Source: Gymnogyps californianus (lineage: Eukaryota > Chordata > Aves > Accipitriformes > Cathartidae). Taken from it: a stretch of 64,000 nucleotides of DNA. The notes below the pieces were generated by a model, which saw only the letters and a program-made list of their open reading frames with translations, did not search any database and was not told where the DNA came from. The stretch covers positions 39,227,437-39,291,436 of the forward strand of contig NC_059500.1 in assembly GCF_018139145.2 (NCBI RefSeq), written 5' to 3'. Both the position numbers and the translations under genes were made by a program. Below, in pieces: positions 49,601 to 61,727 of the stretch (position 1 is the first letter of the stretch; the number at the start of each line of letters is the position of its first letter).

Positions 49601-51298
49601 TAGTCTGATATAGAAATAAAAGGCTAATTTTTTATATTAACCATATTTTAAACCAACAACCAAGCGAAAGAAAAAAGATTAATAATTGCATAATTCAAGT
49701 CGGTTTTCCTTTTTTTCTTTCTGTAGATAAAACTCCTGCCTTTGGCACAGGTGTAATTTCCATTTCAGTGTATTCTTCTGATATTTCCTGTTCCCACCTG
49801 CTTCTTCGGGGGGAACTTGCACATTTAAAATATTTACTGATTTCAGACTGTCTCCACAAACTTCAGTGTCTTTTAGAATGACAACTGAACCTGCTCTCTG
49901 CCTCTGAAATGTGTGGTCTCTTATTGTTTGGATATGGGACCATTAATTCTAGGGAAGAGTTCGAATCATTAGGTACATTATATCCAATTGTAGGATAATC
50001 CTATCACATATGGGCTGCAAAGATAGCATTGTTAGCCACAGAAAGCATGGAAGGCTGAAGGCAAGATCTGCTTCTGGGAGGGATGTATAACTGAGGAAAA
50101 GAAAGCATAAATCTGGGTTATTTTGATGTACCAGTTTCCAGGACCTTTCTTGGGAACATGGACTAGAAGGAGGCACAAACTTCTCTGAGAAACCCATTCA
50201 GTACACTGCATGAACACCAGATCACAGAAAGCAAAGGCTTCATATGTATGTCTTTCCTCGACTGTGCTTAGAACTTCCTTGCTATAACTAAGTATATAGG
50301 TCAGGAAGTCCATATTGCATCCAGCTAATTTAAATTGAACAAAATATTCAGTAAGTATCAGATAATTAGATACTCTTGACTGGATTTTGGTCAGAAAGCC
50401 ATAGCAGCCATGCCAACTCTTGCAAAAAAAAAAAAAAGGTGATAGGTCCTTTGATTATCATAACTGATCATAGTGTACTGTTTCAGTCTCATTTGAAAAG
50501 TGGCGTCTGCAATGGCACAATATTTGCAATATATACACAGGATGTTGTAAATATGAATTCTAATAGGGCATTGCACTCCAAGTACTGATGAGGAGCTGCT
50601 TTGATCTGTTCAAAATCATTCTTTGGCTAAGAATACCCCAAAAACTTCATTCACTGTAAAGTTTGTTTGCATTTTTTTCTATATAGATTCACAGAATGCT
50701 TGAAAAGAAGCTGTTCTGTTACTAAGACTGAGTAACTTTATGATATATTATGATTCACAATTACATCACATATAGGAAGCAGCCAACCAACACTAGAGGG
50801 CCATTACTTAAACCTCTGGCCGTGTTCTGTTATTTGAAAGATGTATGTGTCATGTATGGAAGTAGGATAGCTTAGCAAAAACATTTAATAGTAATGTTCC
50901 TGGCTTCTCAAAACTTGTTCTTGCAATTACAATACTTCCTGCTACTGTACCTGTCATTACGGAGTTGTCCACCAATAGGAACAACCATAGGAGGCATTCA
51001 GTTGCATTTAAGAATCAACAGTGACATATTCCTGCGATCTGCAATGGACCTGGCACAGCCAATATATAGTCAGTCTTTCAGTAAGCAGGAAAATAAACAA
51101 ACAAAAAGATCTATACAATGGAGATTTTTTTTTTGCAACATACATGTTAAGTTGGATATGGAAGGTACCGGCAGCCTGAAGCACTCTTTTACATAATAAA
51201 CATTGATAGTAAAACTTGAGCTGTTAGGGCAAATCAGCACAGTGGTGTCAACAAATGCCAGTATAGGTGGATCTTACTGTGTGGTGGAACTGATACAT

Positions 51299-51330
51299 GG
51301 AGTTTTATGCTGCCGGAGTTTTATGCTGCT
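51299..51330. repeat. 16-bp tandem duplication
   Basis: ggagttttatgctgcc is followed directly by ggagttttatgctgct; intergenic. Confidence 0.85.
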
Positions 51331-54300
51331 AGAATTCTGGCATATGGTTAGAGCTTCCCGGACCACCTTTATGTGTTAGTTCTAATTTACGGTAGGATTG
51401 GAACAGCAAGCAGCAATCACAGTATCAGAAAATCTTACCAGATTGTTGCCTTTGTACACCTACCCCGTGAACCCATACTCTTACCTGTTAGAGCTTTCCT
51501 GTCTGTATCTCAGCTAACACCAGGATGAAAGGTGTTTGGTCTAATTACTGCCACATGTCTATCTTTGTAATCCCCTTGGTATAATGAAGTATTTGGAATG
51601 CTTATTCCTCCATCCCTTCTTGGACATTCCCCCAGTATGTTTGTATATATGGTATAGATGCAATCTATACTTTAAGACACTTCTTGAAATGATTTGCATC
51701 AAAATCTGTGGTTGAACCATGCATGATGATGTGGTCTTCATTTTCACCTCTGGTAGAAACTACTTCTTCTTTTAGAAAAAAGGCATCCCATCTTTATTTT
51801 TCTTGAATTAGGCATTCCAAGGTTCGGGCAACTCTAGTGGGATTTGTCATTCTCACATAAGAGATATACGGTGAGCCCCAAGAAGTCTTAATTAGCTGGA
51901 GCGGCTTAGACCAATATTAAGCTTCTTGGGGGATTCAAAGGGAGAAGCCTAGCACTGGGATTTTTTTGCTTTGAGAATGGGAAGAAGAGAGGGTTTTTAA
52001 TCTGTTACCGTGGGAGTAAAAGCACTGGCTGAGTGCCAGGACCTAAGGAAGATTGCTCCCTGTGGAAAGGTAGAGCTTGATAGGAGATGATAAATAAATT
52101 ATAACTTATAATAAAATAACTTATTTAGCTGCCAAAAACCAACTTAGGCTTGCCTGAACCTGGGCAGGATAGAAGCATTTGTAGAGTCTATCAGCAGTGA
52201 AGAGTCTAATGAAAGTCTGGGCCCAAAAGTGGTGAAAGAGTTTGGGGGTTTGTGCTTATTTTGGACTCGGACTATCCAAGAAGGGACAGAGTTTTATATG
52301 ACCCTGTAAGAGAGCTGTTCTGGAGGCCAGATGTATAAGCTGAAAGGTCAAGAAGAAAAAAACAGTTCTCACAGTGACCTGCCAAGAGTGAGAGTACAGT
52401 AAAAACATTCGTACTCTTTTTCAGTCTCGTTTTAGGGTGCTCTGCATACCTATCCCAGCTGTGTGTGAGTGACATTTAATGAGAAGGATCATCAGGATGA
52501 TGATTTTATTTTTCTTTTCACTACATAGATCTGATAAATACAGAAGACATCTAAACCCTTGGGTACAGAAATATGCCACGAAGAATTTGTCTGTCTTGTA
52601 TATGCTGCGTATGCATCCATATGCTCAAATGCACATTCCCAAATTCATTATTCTTTAAAAACTATCGATTAGATAGTTATTTGGTCATTCAACAAGGTGG
52701 GCAAACTACTCTTCTGTGACTATTCACACTAACATCTTTCCCATCTATTAAGAACCATACACTGGGAAATAAAAAGATTGCTTTTCAAAATTTTACAGAA
52801 GTAAAATTCTCCATTGTTAACTGAATATACAGTGGAGATATTTATGCTTTATATTGACCAAGAATGGTGACTTGTCCTGTGCTTTCAAGTTTAATTTTTT
52901 GAAGTGTTTAATCATTATTAAGCCTAGTGTTTCAGTAATACTCCTACTGCCTAATGCTGTAATAAATTGTCAACACAGTCCTCATCCTCATGTCACATCT
53001 CCTGCCACTTTTAGTAGGAAACTGAAGTGAATTCTGGTTTCACCTACATTGGTGAGTAATGTTACTGGATTGTATTTACCACCATTACCCTTGTTCTGTC
53101 TTTCTCAAACTATGTTGTCACACAAAATCCAACAGTCATTAGAAAGGTTTTATTAGCAGTAGTGCAGTTTCCCTGGGGTAGGGGAGTGGGCAACTGACTC
53201 TAATTGCTAACAACTGCCCAATGCTCCAGGCAGGATATATTGCCTAAAAACCCCTTACATCTCCACAGTAGAAGAACTAAGGTTTCAGTAGCAAAGACCA
53301 TTTGAAAAAAGGCTGTACTTTCAAAAAATCTAAGATGTTGTTCTGTTGGAGCTTAGGACTGCAATTTGGTTCAGTTTGCATACAAAAATGGCAGGCAAGT
53401 CAAGCTTAGTTGTGGAGTTAAAGTTGAAAGTAAAGCCAAAAACATATCTAAAAAATGTAAATGCATGAGTAATGACATCTAAAAATAAGATACGCATTGG
53501 GTGGTAATTCAGACTTCCAGCATGATGTCTTATGATTATTTTTACTGTTTACACAAAAATTAGTTGGCCATCCTGAACAAGTTTCAATATTGTTGGAAAT
53601 ATAAACAATTCCTAAGGAAAAATGAAGAAGACATGGGCTATAAAAATACTAAAAATTGGTAAGAAGCAAAGCTTATTACGTACTTGATATAAAATCTAGT
53701 GTGTTATCTAAACAATAATGAAAATACAAGTCATATTCTTTCTTTAACTAGAGTTAAAGTTACACATCCTTTTTCCATGACTAGTATTTATTTTGTTTAC
53801 GGAGTGGATTTGAAAGACAGAAGAAGGGAATGCTATAGCATTCAGTTATAATGGTCATGCATTCATGAAGTGTGTGCATTTTAAAACTTGAGCCTTTAAT
53901 TGTAAGAAGTATGGTCTAGATTTTTAACAGGGAGAGGATAAACTGCTTTATATTTTGTTTTTCTGCTCAGTGATGATAAGATGGTAGTGAAATGAATATT
54001 CATGTAAGTCCATTGGAGGCAATATGAACTATGTAGTACTGCCAGAAATTTTGTAAATAATGATCTTCTGAACTCCCTGGCTACAAATTCCTGAGAAGGT
54101 AACAGGAATAACATGAACAGAGACTCAATTATTGTCCAAGATTCAAGTCATTCCAGTAGATCCTGATCTAAATATTCATTAACACTCACATGAGGCACTC
54201 AGGCCCTCTTTTTCGTATCAACGAAGCATCCTTAATTCCAAATTCAATGCCCACAAAAAAATGATCCCGGAACGTCTCTCAGAAAAGAGCATTTTAATTT

Positions 54301-55380
54301 CATTCAGTTTATCTGTTCCCAAAGGGAGGCAATTATACTGATCTACATTAGCACTGTGAAATTAAATCATTACCAGTTGAAGTTTTTTGTTCTCCTAAAG
54401 TGGTCTGAAGTCTTTTGACATGAGATATTATTACTCTATTAAAATCGTGCTTAGTCATCTTCAGTTTATACAACCAAAATTTTAACCTGGAAATCAATAC
54501 TCAACTTGCTTTCATTAACATGAAAGGTTTTCACACTTTTCCAAACTACTGGACATGTTTTCCCCTGTTGCTGATGAAGGAGAACTTATCATTGATGACA
54601 GTTTGAATTGCAAGGATTTAAATTCAATCTGACATTTCTTTCTGCTACGGTGGGAGCTTTTTGTATCACAGACAATGTAAAGGTCGCAGTAGGCTTTCTT
54701 TATTAGCAAAATAGCTCCCTTGGTGTTAAATATTGTCCAGAGTCTCCAAAAAGAGGAAGTCAAGGTTAGCCTTAATTCCATACAAAAGAAACTCTTAGAC
54801 ATGTTTAAAAATCCCTAACATTGAACATCTAATTTCTGTGATTCTATTTTGAAAAGATTTTCCACGTTACAGAGTTTGATGGGCTAGACCTATTTCATCA
54901 AATACTGAACACGTCATTAAAATACTCAAGCATTAGGTGAGAAATACAAAACTTTGATTAACTGAGGCCTGAATCAATATTACAGAGTGGGGTCCTATCT
55001 ATAACAGATTTTTTTTATCACTTAATTTTTGCGTGATACAAAAGGGAAGTGGAAAGAAGGAATCTGTGGCAAGCACCATGAAACCATAAAAGAAGGTGAT
55101 TCAAGAAATACATTTGAGACCATTCCAACTCCAGGTTTAATTGCAGTCTCACCTTTATGTCCACCTTTTCATTAAGAACTTTTCTTTCTTGTCCTCATGT
55201 ATGCAGACATTTAGGATTAAAAGAATAAGTGCATGTGATCTTATATTTGTGGCATGAAGTCTTGTTTCTAATGCTGAGGAATTTTATTCTCCCCACCTTG
55301 TGACATGTGGGGAAGTTGCAGCTGCAGGCTGCTGGTTCACTATAAACAATATCAGTATAGAGTCCTAGGTACTCCAGGCT

Positions 55381-55404
55381 GCTGAAGGAGCAGCTGAAGG
55401 AGCG
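55381..55404. repeat. 12-bp tandem duplication
   Basis: gctgaaggagca is followed directly by gctgaaggagcg; intergenic. Confidence 0.85.
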
Positions 55405-58400
55405 GTTAGCATTGTCCAGAAGGGGCCATGACTAGGATGTCTAACATAGGTGTTGACTTGGAGCCTCCTGCCAGCAGAGCTCTCACGAAACAGCAAGTAC
55501 CCCGCCACAGTGATGAATTGCCCCCTCTGGCACAGAAGGGTTGGCTGATGTTAGGAAGTGCAAATTACATCTCCCTGTGGCAGCTTGTCTAAATCTGAAC
55601 GTTTAATTGTAATTAAGTGATGAATACATTCCCTTCATTTTTGTTTTGTTTTGGTGAATTCAGCTCTGATAAAGGTGACAGATTAATTGCACTGGGGAAT
55701 GAAGTCATTGAAGCTGGTTGAGAAATGGTTCAAAAAGTATTTCATTAACGTTTTTTTTCCTTGGATTATCTAAAAAATGTTTCAGCTAGGTCTAAAAATC
55801 ACAGCTTAGTAACAGCAGGAGAGTCTTTCCGTTCTACCTGCATCCAGATATCTGTACCACACCTTGAAATGCTATTTGTGTAGTACAGCTGGGCACAAGC
55901 CACGTGGTTTCGTCTGTGCTCTACAGGACAAGCATCTCAAAAATATTTCAGAATGGCCAGACAGATGTTCACATGGAAATCTCTCCTCCTGATGATTCAC
56001 AGGATTTTCCTGTTCTTTAAAAAAAAAAAGAGATAAAAATCTCAGAATGTTTACAAAAGCGAATTGAAATGACTAGTGAATACATACCCATGTTTGTGGG
56101 GCTTTACTTGAACCAATAGTTGTGAGTGGTGTGTGGCAGAAAACTCCTCTCTACAGTCACTGGTAGTTTAAGTTGCTTTCCCCTGAAAGCTTGAGAAGAG
56201 GAGAGTCTAGCAAAGATCTGGTGACCTCCTCCAGGGCCCTCTCTGGAACAAGAAGATGGCATGCAGGCAGGGTGCTGCTTCCGTTTTCTCATCTACCCCA
56301 GAAGAGGTGTCATCCCCCTCTGCTTCCAAATGGGGAGGAGAGATTGAGGATCATTAAAAGAAGCTGCCATATCCTAATCGCTAGACTTTAACCTATTATT
56401 GTATCTTTTGGGGCCTTCTCTGCTGCATAAACTAAGCAGAGAAGGAGAGTAAGGACATGTAAGCAGATAAATCAAGATTTAGAAATTGTTGTGGAGCGCC
56501 TTCTAGTATTACTCCACAGAGGTTGCTTTTCATATCGGAACCCTTTAACCAGGAGAAACATGTTAGGATAAACCAGGGAACATCTAGCAAATTGTTCTAG
56601 AGCTGATAAATAAAGTGATAATTGTGTATATGTGTCTGTTTTATTCCATGCACGTAATGTGAAGAGGCAGCTTCATGCAATGCAGTGGGGTTCTTTGTCA
56701 CACAAAGTAATGGTTGCCACCAAGTTAATGCTTTGTATAATATGGAATTCTAGTTCAACATACAAAGTTTAGACAAATGACAAAGGATCAAATCTTTTAT
56801 GACCAAACATTTCTGCTAATGTGTATTTTCCATCTTATCTACTCCATTTCTTTTTTTTAAGCAAGTTGTTTTTATTGGACTATGAATAGCAAATTCCTAC
56901 AATTTTATAGCCATGTGACATTGTTGTCATTGCTTTTAGCACAGGAAATGGTACATCTGTTAGTAAAGAGACCAAAAGAACTCTCCCATGAGTCACCAAA
57001 AAGCATTTGCCAAAACTAATTAAACTAATGCCAAATATGACAAGTCAGTTTAAGACCTGTAACAATTTACGGTACATTGACTTTGCAGGAAAGGGGTAGA
57101 ATATGGGGATGCAGGTAGTGGGAGGCTAGGGTAAGGATCTGAAGTATAATTTCACAGAAGAGGTAAAGCTCCCTTGTCTGAATTTTTTTCTCAATAATTC
57201 ATCTACCTATGTTGAGCTAGCCCAAGAACAATTTTCAGAGCCTTTGTTTTCCAGTTTTATTAATTTACCCTTAAATTGCAATTAACAGGAAACCCGTTCA
57301 TTCTGTTGGAACTCACATTTTATATTTTTCCAGGTATGAAATTTTAATTATTGTTCTAAGATGAGAACTGTTTTAAAACAAAATTTAATTTATCCTTGTA
57401 TGTAATGTTTGCTAGGAGTTTCACTGATTTTCATGGGACTATCATGAGAATCTGCTAAAGAGATGTTTTGATCTTGATTTTCTAAAGGAAATTCAGAATG
57501 AAATACAGAGTTCTTTTAAGTATTAAGCTAAAGAATACACCAAGAAGAACAATGTAAGTTTTGATAATAAATACTGCAGAACTATTTTTTTCCCATTACG
57601 CCCGCAAAACCAAAATGTTACATGTGTAGCTAAGGCCTGTGGTCTGATTTTAACTTCAGAAAAGCATGTAAACGATGCATCAAGAAAGCTGAAATATCAA
57701 TAATAACGATTTCTGCAAGCAGTCGTATATAATACTTAAGAAAATTACTCCTTTTGAACTAAATAAGTAGTCTATTTATTGTATGCTTACAGTTTGTGAA
57801 ATGAGAAATTTTTTTCCATTTGTATAGCAACTTAGAGCAGTGCAAATAAAAATATATCTTTAAAAATAAAATCCGTGGAATAAAGCACACAGAAAAACTG
57901 CATGGCAACAACAGGAAAATATGAGACATATTCAGATTTTACAGCTTGCAAAAATAGTTTAGGAGTGTTTGCTCTATATTTGTGCTGCACGTTGCTAATG
58001 GAAATATCATGTGATTATATATGTCCTGTATTAATCACGTCAGTCTGCTACAGTGCTACCCACATGGGGCAGCTGGATATTCACCCTAAATCATTTACTG
58101 CAGAAAAAATTGTATGGTTGACAGTGCATGTGCAGGAGTAGCCAAATTTGACCCTCTATGTCCTACTGTTCCCCAAACTCCTTCTACATGTGGTTTTTAA
58201 TACTTAAGCCTTTACATACACATATACCAGAAATTTACCCCAAATACTGCAATGTTGCTAATGTTATGAAATACAAATATAATTATTAAAATGCAGCTAT
58301 AAGAGTATTGTAGAATTATTTCATCTAGATGAGCCATTAGATTTATTTTCTACTCTTGAAAGCATTATTGTATGGTTGCAGTTTTTGGACCATGATGCAT

Positions 58401-60402
58401 TGTGGAAGCAATGAGGGACACAAGGAGTGGAGAAGGGTTATCTGGAGACAAGACCAAGGTCCTATCAACCTTGACTTTTTCAGTTGACACAAGACCCTCC
58501 AACAAGACTGGCTTGCATCATCTGCCACCCCAGGTCTTGTATCAAAAGAGTGTGGAGAATTGAGCCCCTGTTTTTATCTTACGTTGCATTTGTCTCCAGT
58601 GTCTGTCCTAACTGCCAAACTTTGTGCTGCCAGTGGTATGAACTCTTTCCTTTCTCACTTTTCTGCAACAGAAGTATTACTTTTAGTGATATTTTTATTG
58701 AGAATTAGCCCACCAGGCTAGCACTATCAGAAACCCCTTCACTAATAAATATTCTACTCCATTTTTGCATAATTCCATTGACACTTTAGTGATTTATCAC
58801 TCTCCCTCTTTGTTTCAGAATACCTTTGTGTCCTCAGCCTTCCTGTTCATGTTGATGTATCTGCTAAATTAACTTGCTGAGTCCAAACAATTATTATGAG
58901 TTTCTTCCCTCTTTCCAACCTAGTTTAAAACCAGCGTAGCAGGTCTTACTTGTTTCAAATCTGGGAGTTTGTACTTTTCACTCAAATGAGGATTTTGTGA
59001 TATCCAAAAAAGTTATTTTCAGAAAAAAATTTCCAAGCTCTCATCACCATTGCCATAGGCTGTTGATCAGTTTTCAACACTAATCATGTGATAAATTTCT
59101 GGCGCAAGTAGTTGGCATTTGCAGATGTCTCTCTAGCACCCTGAAGAAATTCTCACTAATACTAAGTTTTCCATGATGGCATAACTTCTCACCCTGCTGC
59201 AGCTCTGTCCTGCACACAGATTTCCTGTTTATAAAGTGAACATCTTCTGATAATTTAGGATATTTATTGTTCCTAAATTAATATCTAATCCCATTATGTG
59301 GGAGGAAGTATGTCATACTGCTTTCATTAAATAAATTGAAACATCTGTGGCCCAAAATTCCCTGGCATGGACTCAGTGATCAAGATCTCCATAATCTTTT
59401 TGGTGGTTCATGATTATTTTTCTCTGATAGGAACTCCTGGTCCTAACATCTCCTGTTTGGATTACTATGGTCATCTCAACCAGGATTAAATGATGACATT
59501 CATTTAAAAGATATAGCTAGTTCAAAATATGAAACCTTTTCCATGACATGCAAACTACTTAGAAACCTACAGTAATACTGCTGTAGACATAACTGTTCAC
59601 ATCCACATTAAGTTTACTGTATGGAGGTTAGAAATTCTGTAATGTCTGACCATTAGTTTCTGAAATTGTTCCTTTTTCTAACCCCGTAACTTGATGATGC
59701 ACTTATTCTTCATCCTTTTGTTCCCAAAAGTATTCCAAGCTCACGGATTTTAGGAACATGGGATACAGATCATCCATTCCCTGAATTTCTCCTGAAAGGT
59801 GTGATAAATGAGTTTGGGTTTTATAGCAATGGGAGTCCCCATCTTAAGGAAAGGATAATCCTGCCTACTGGATTTTATTTTTTAAATAAGAAAAACTATA
59901 GGGAAAGAAAATAAGGGAGATAATTACAAATGTTAAAGCTACAATATGAACTGATTCTTCATCTAGTTGCAAAAATAGTATTTTTTGGTCAAGGTCAAAG
60001 ATAAAAACCTGCTGTAGTAAGAGACAGAAAATTATTTAATAAGGAAATGCAATATTTTATGCAGAAATAAAAGCATTTATACTCTAAATGGAGACTGAGA
60101 ATAAATATTCTTCTCTGACATAGACAACTTTTGGTTTATGTTTTTCTTATAAATAGAAGAGGACTATAAGATTCCCTTAGAATTCTGTGTAAGGTGTAGA
60201 TAGCAGAGTAACTTTAGAAGACTGTCTTATCAATCAGACCACATTTATAGCTTGTACAAAGTAAAAAGTCATGGCAGTCAGGCAAAGTCCCCAGTGACTG
60301 GAAAAAGGGAAAAATCATACCCATTTTTAAAAAGGTAAAAAGGAGGACCCTGAGAACTATCAACCAGTCATCCTTACCTCTGTACCCTACATCTGTAAGA
60401 TA

Positions 60403-60714
60403 ATGGAGCAGATCCTCCTGGAAGCTACATTAAGGTATATGGATGACAGGAAGGTGGTTAGAGACAGGCAACATGGCTTCACAAAGGGAAAATCATGCCT
60501 AACTGATCTGGTGGCCTTCTCAGATGGAGTGACTGCATTGGTGGATAAGGGAAGAGCAACTGATATAATCTGTCCTGACTTCTGTAAAGCCTTTGACACA
60601 GTCCCACACAACATCCTTGTCACTAAATTGGAGAGATACTGGTTTGATGGATGGACTATTCGATGGCTAAGGAATTGGCTAGCCACATCCGAAGAGTTGC
60701 AGTCAATGGCTTAA
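60403..60714 (+). pseudogene. CR1 ORF2 reverse transcriptase remnant (N-terminal RT frame)
   Basis: An open frame of 103 codons within the CR1 copy. It encodes the [16 protein letters not shown] block and the RT motif with F-D-T-V-P-H-N-I-L. It stops at [12 protein letters not shown], shortly before the G-V-P-Q motif, which continues in another frame. It is a remnant of a mobile element, not a host gene. Confidence 0.85.
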
Positions 60715-60721
60715 TGTCCAA

Positions 60722-60982
60722 ATGGAGATCAGTAACACGTGGTGTCCCTCAGGAGTCTGTATTGGGCTCAATATCTTTATTAATGACATAGGCAGTGGGA
60801 CTGAGTGCACCCCCAGCAAGCTGGCGGATGACACCAAGCTGAGTGCTGCAGTTGATATGCTTGAGAGAAGGGATGCCAACCAGAGGCATCTTGACAGGCT
60901 TGAGGGGTGGGCCAATGTGAACCTCATGAAGTTCAACAAGGCCAAGTGCAAGGTCCTGCACCTCGGTCAGGGCAATCCCTAG
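60722..60982 (+). pseudogene. CR1 ORF2 reverse transcriptase remnant (catalytic ADD frame)
   Basis: An 86-codon frame following the previous remnant, with L-A-D-D-T-K-L and [15 protein letters not shown], both conserved in CR1 RT. The stretch between V-L-G and F-I-N-D-I is shorter than in intact copies as I remember them, pointing to a small deletion near 60770. Confidence 0.85.
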
Positions 60983-61727
60983 CATCGATACAGACTGGGG
61001 GGTGAATAGATTGAGAGCAGCCCTGCAGAGAAGGACTTGGGGATATTGGTGGATGAAAAATTATATATGACCTGGCAATGTGCTCTTGCAGCCCAGAAAG
61101 CCAGCCATATCCTGGGCTGCATCAAAAGGAGCGTGGCCAGTAGGTTGAGGGAGGTGATTCTCCCCCTCTGCTCTGCTGTGGTGAGACCCCACCTGGAGTA
61201 CTGCAGCCAGTACCGGGGTCTCAAGCCCTGGGGACCCCAGTGCGAGAAAGACATGGACCTGTTAAGAGTGCATGCAGAGGAAAATGGTCAGAGGGCTGGA
61301 ACACCTCCCCTATGAGGAAAGGCTGAGAGAGTTGGCGTTGTTCAGCTTGCAGAAGAGAAGGCTCCAGGGAGACCTTATTGTGGCCTTTCAATATATAAAG
61401 GGGGCTTATAAGAAAGACTGACAAAGACTTTTTACCAGGGCCTGTAGTGATAGGACAAGGGGCAATGGTTTTACACTGAAAGAGGGTAGATTTAGATTGG
61501 ACATGAGGAAGAAATTTTTTACAATGAGGGTGGTGAGACACTGGAACAGGTTGCCCAGAGCAGTTGTGGATGCCCCCTCACTGGAAGTGTTCAAGGTCAG
61601 GTTGGATGGGGCTTTGAGCAATCTGATCTAGTGGAAGATGTCCCTGGCTGTGGCAAGGGATTTGGACTAGATGATCTTTGAAGGTCCCTTCCAACCCAAA
61701 CTATTCTATGATTATATGATTCTAAAT

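Larger units (their letters stand above)
47000..60257. other. Intergenic, no gene recognised
   Basis: AT-rich sequence. Contains an exon-like segment at 47080-47154 on the plus strand, an A13 run at 50424-50436, two small tandem duplications and an AT-rich homeodomain-site-like patch near 55600. No frame resembles a known protein. Confidence 0.7.
60258..61727 (+). mobile_element. CR1 retrotransposon, 5'-truncated RT and 3' end
   Basis: It begins in the reverse transcriptase region ('cagtgactggaaaaaggga', I-P-I-F-K-K), contains [14 protein letters not shown], then a frame shift, G-V-P-Q-E-S-V-L-G and A-D-D-T-K-L (catalytic Asp-Asp pair present), then the C-terminal region with R-P-H-L-E-Y-C. 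It ends in 'ggactagatgatctttgaag' and 'ctattctatgattatatgat' (61668-61722). It is much better preserved than the copy at 35390, but has frameshifts, a stop near 60712 and small indels at about 61213 and 61270. It cannot encode an intact protein. Confidence 0.93.

Noticed and set aside
60387..61621. Minus-strand frames over the second CR1 copy
   Set aside because: Antisense shadows of CR1 ORF2 and 3' region.
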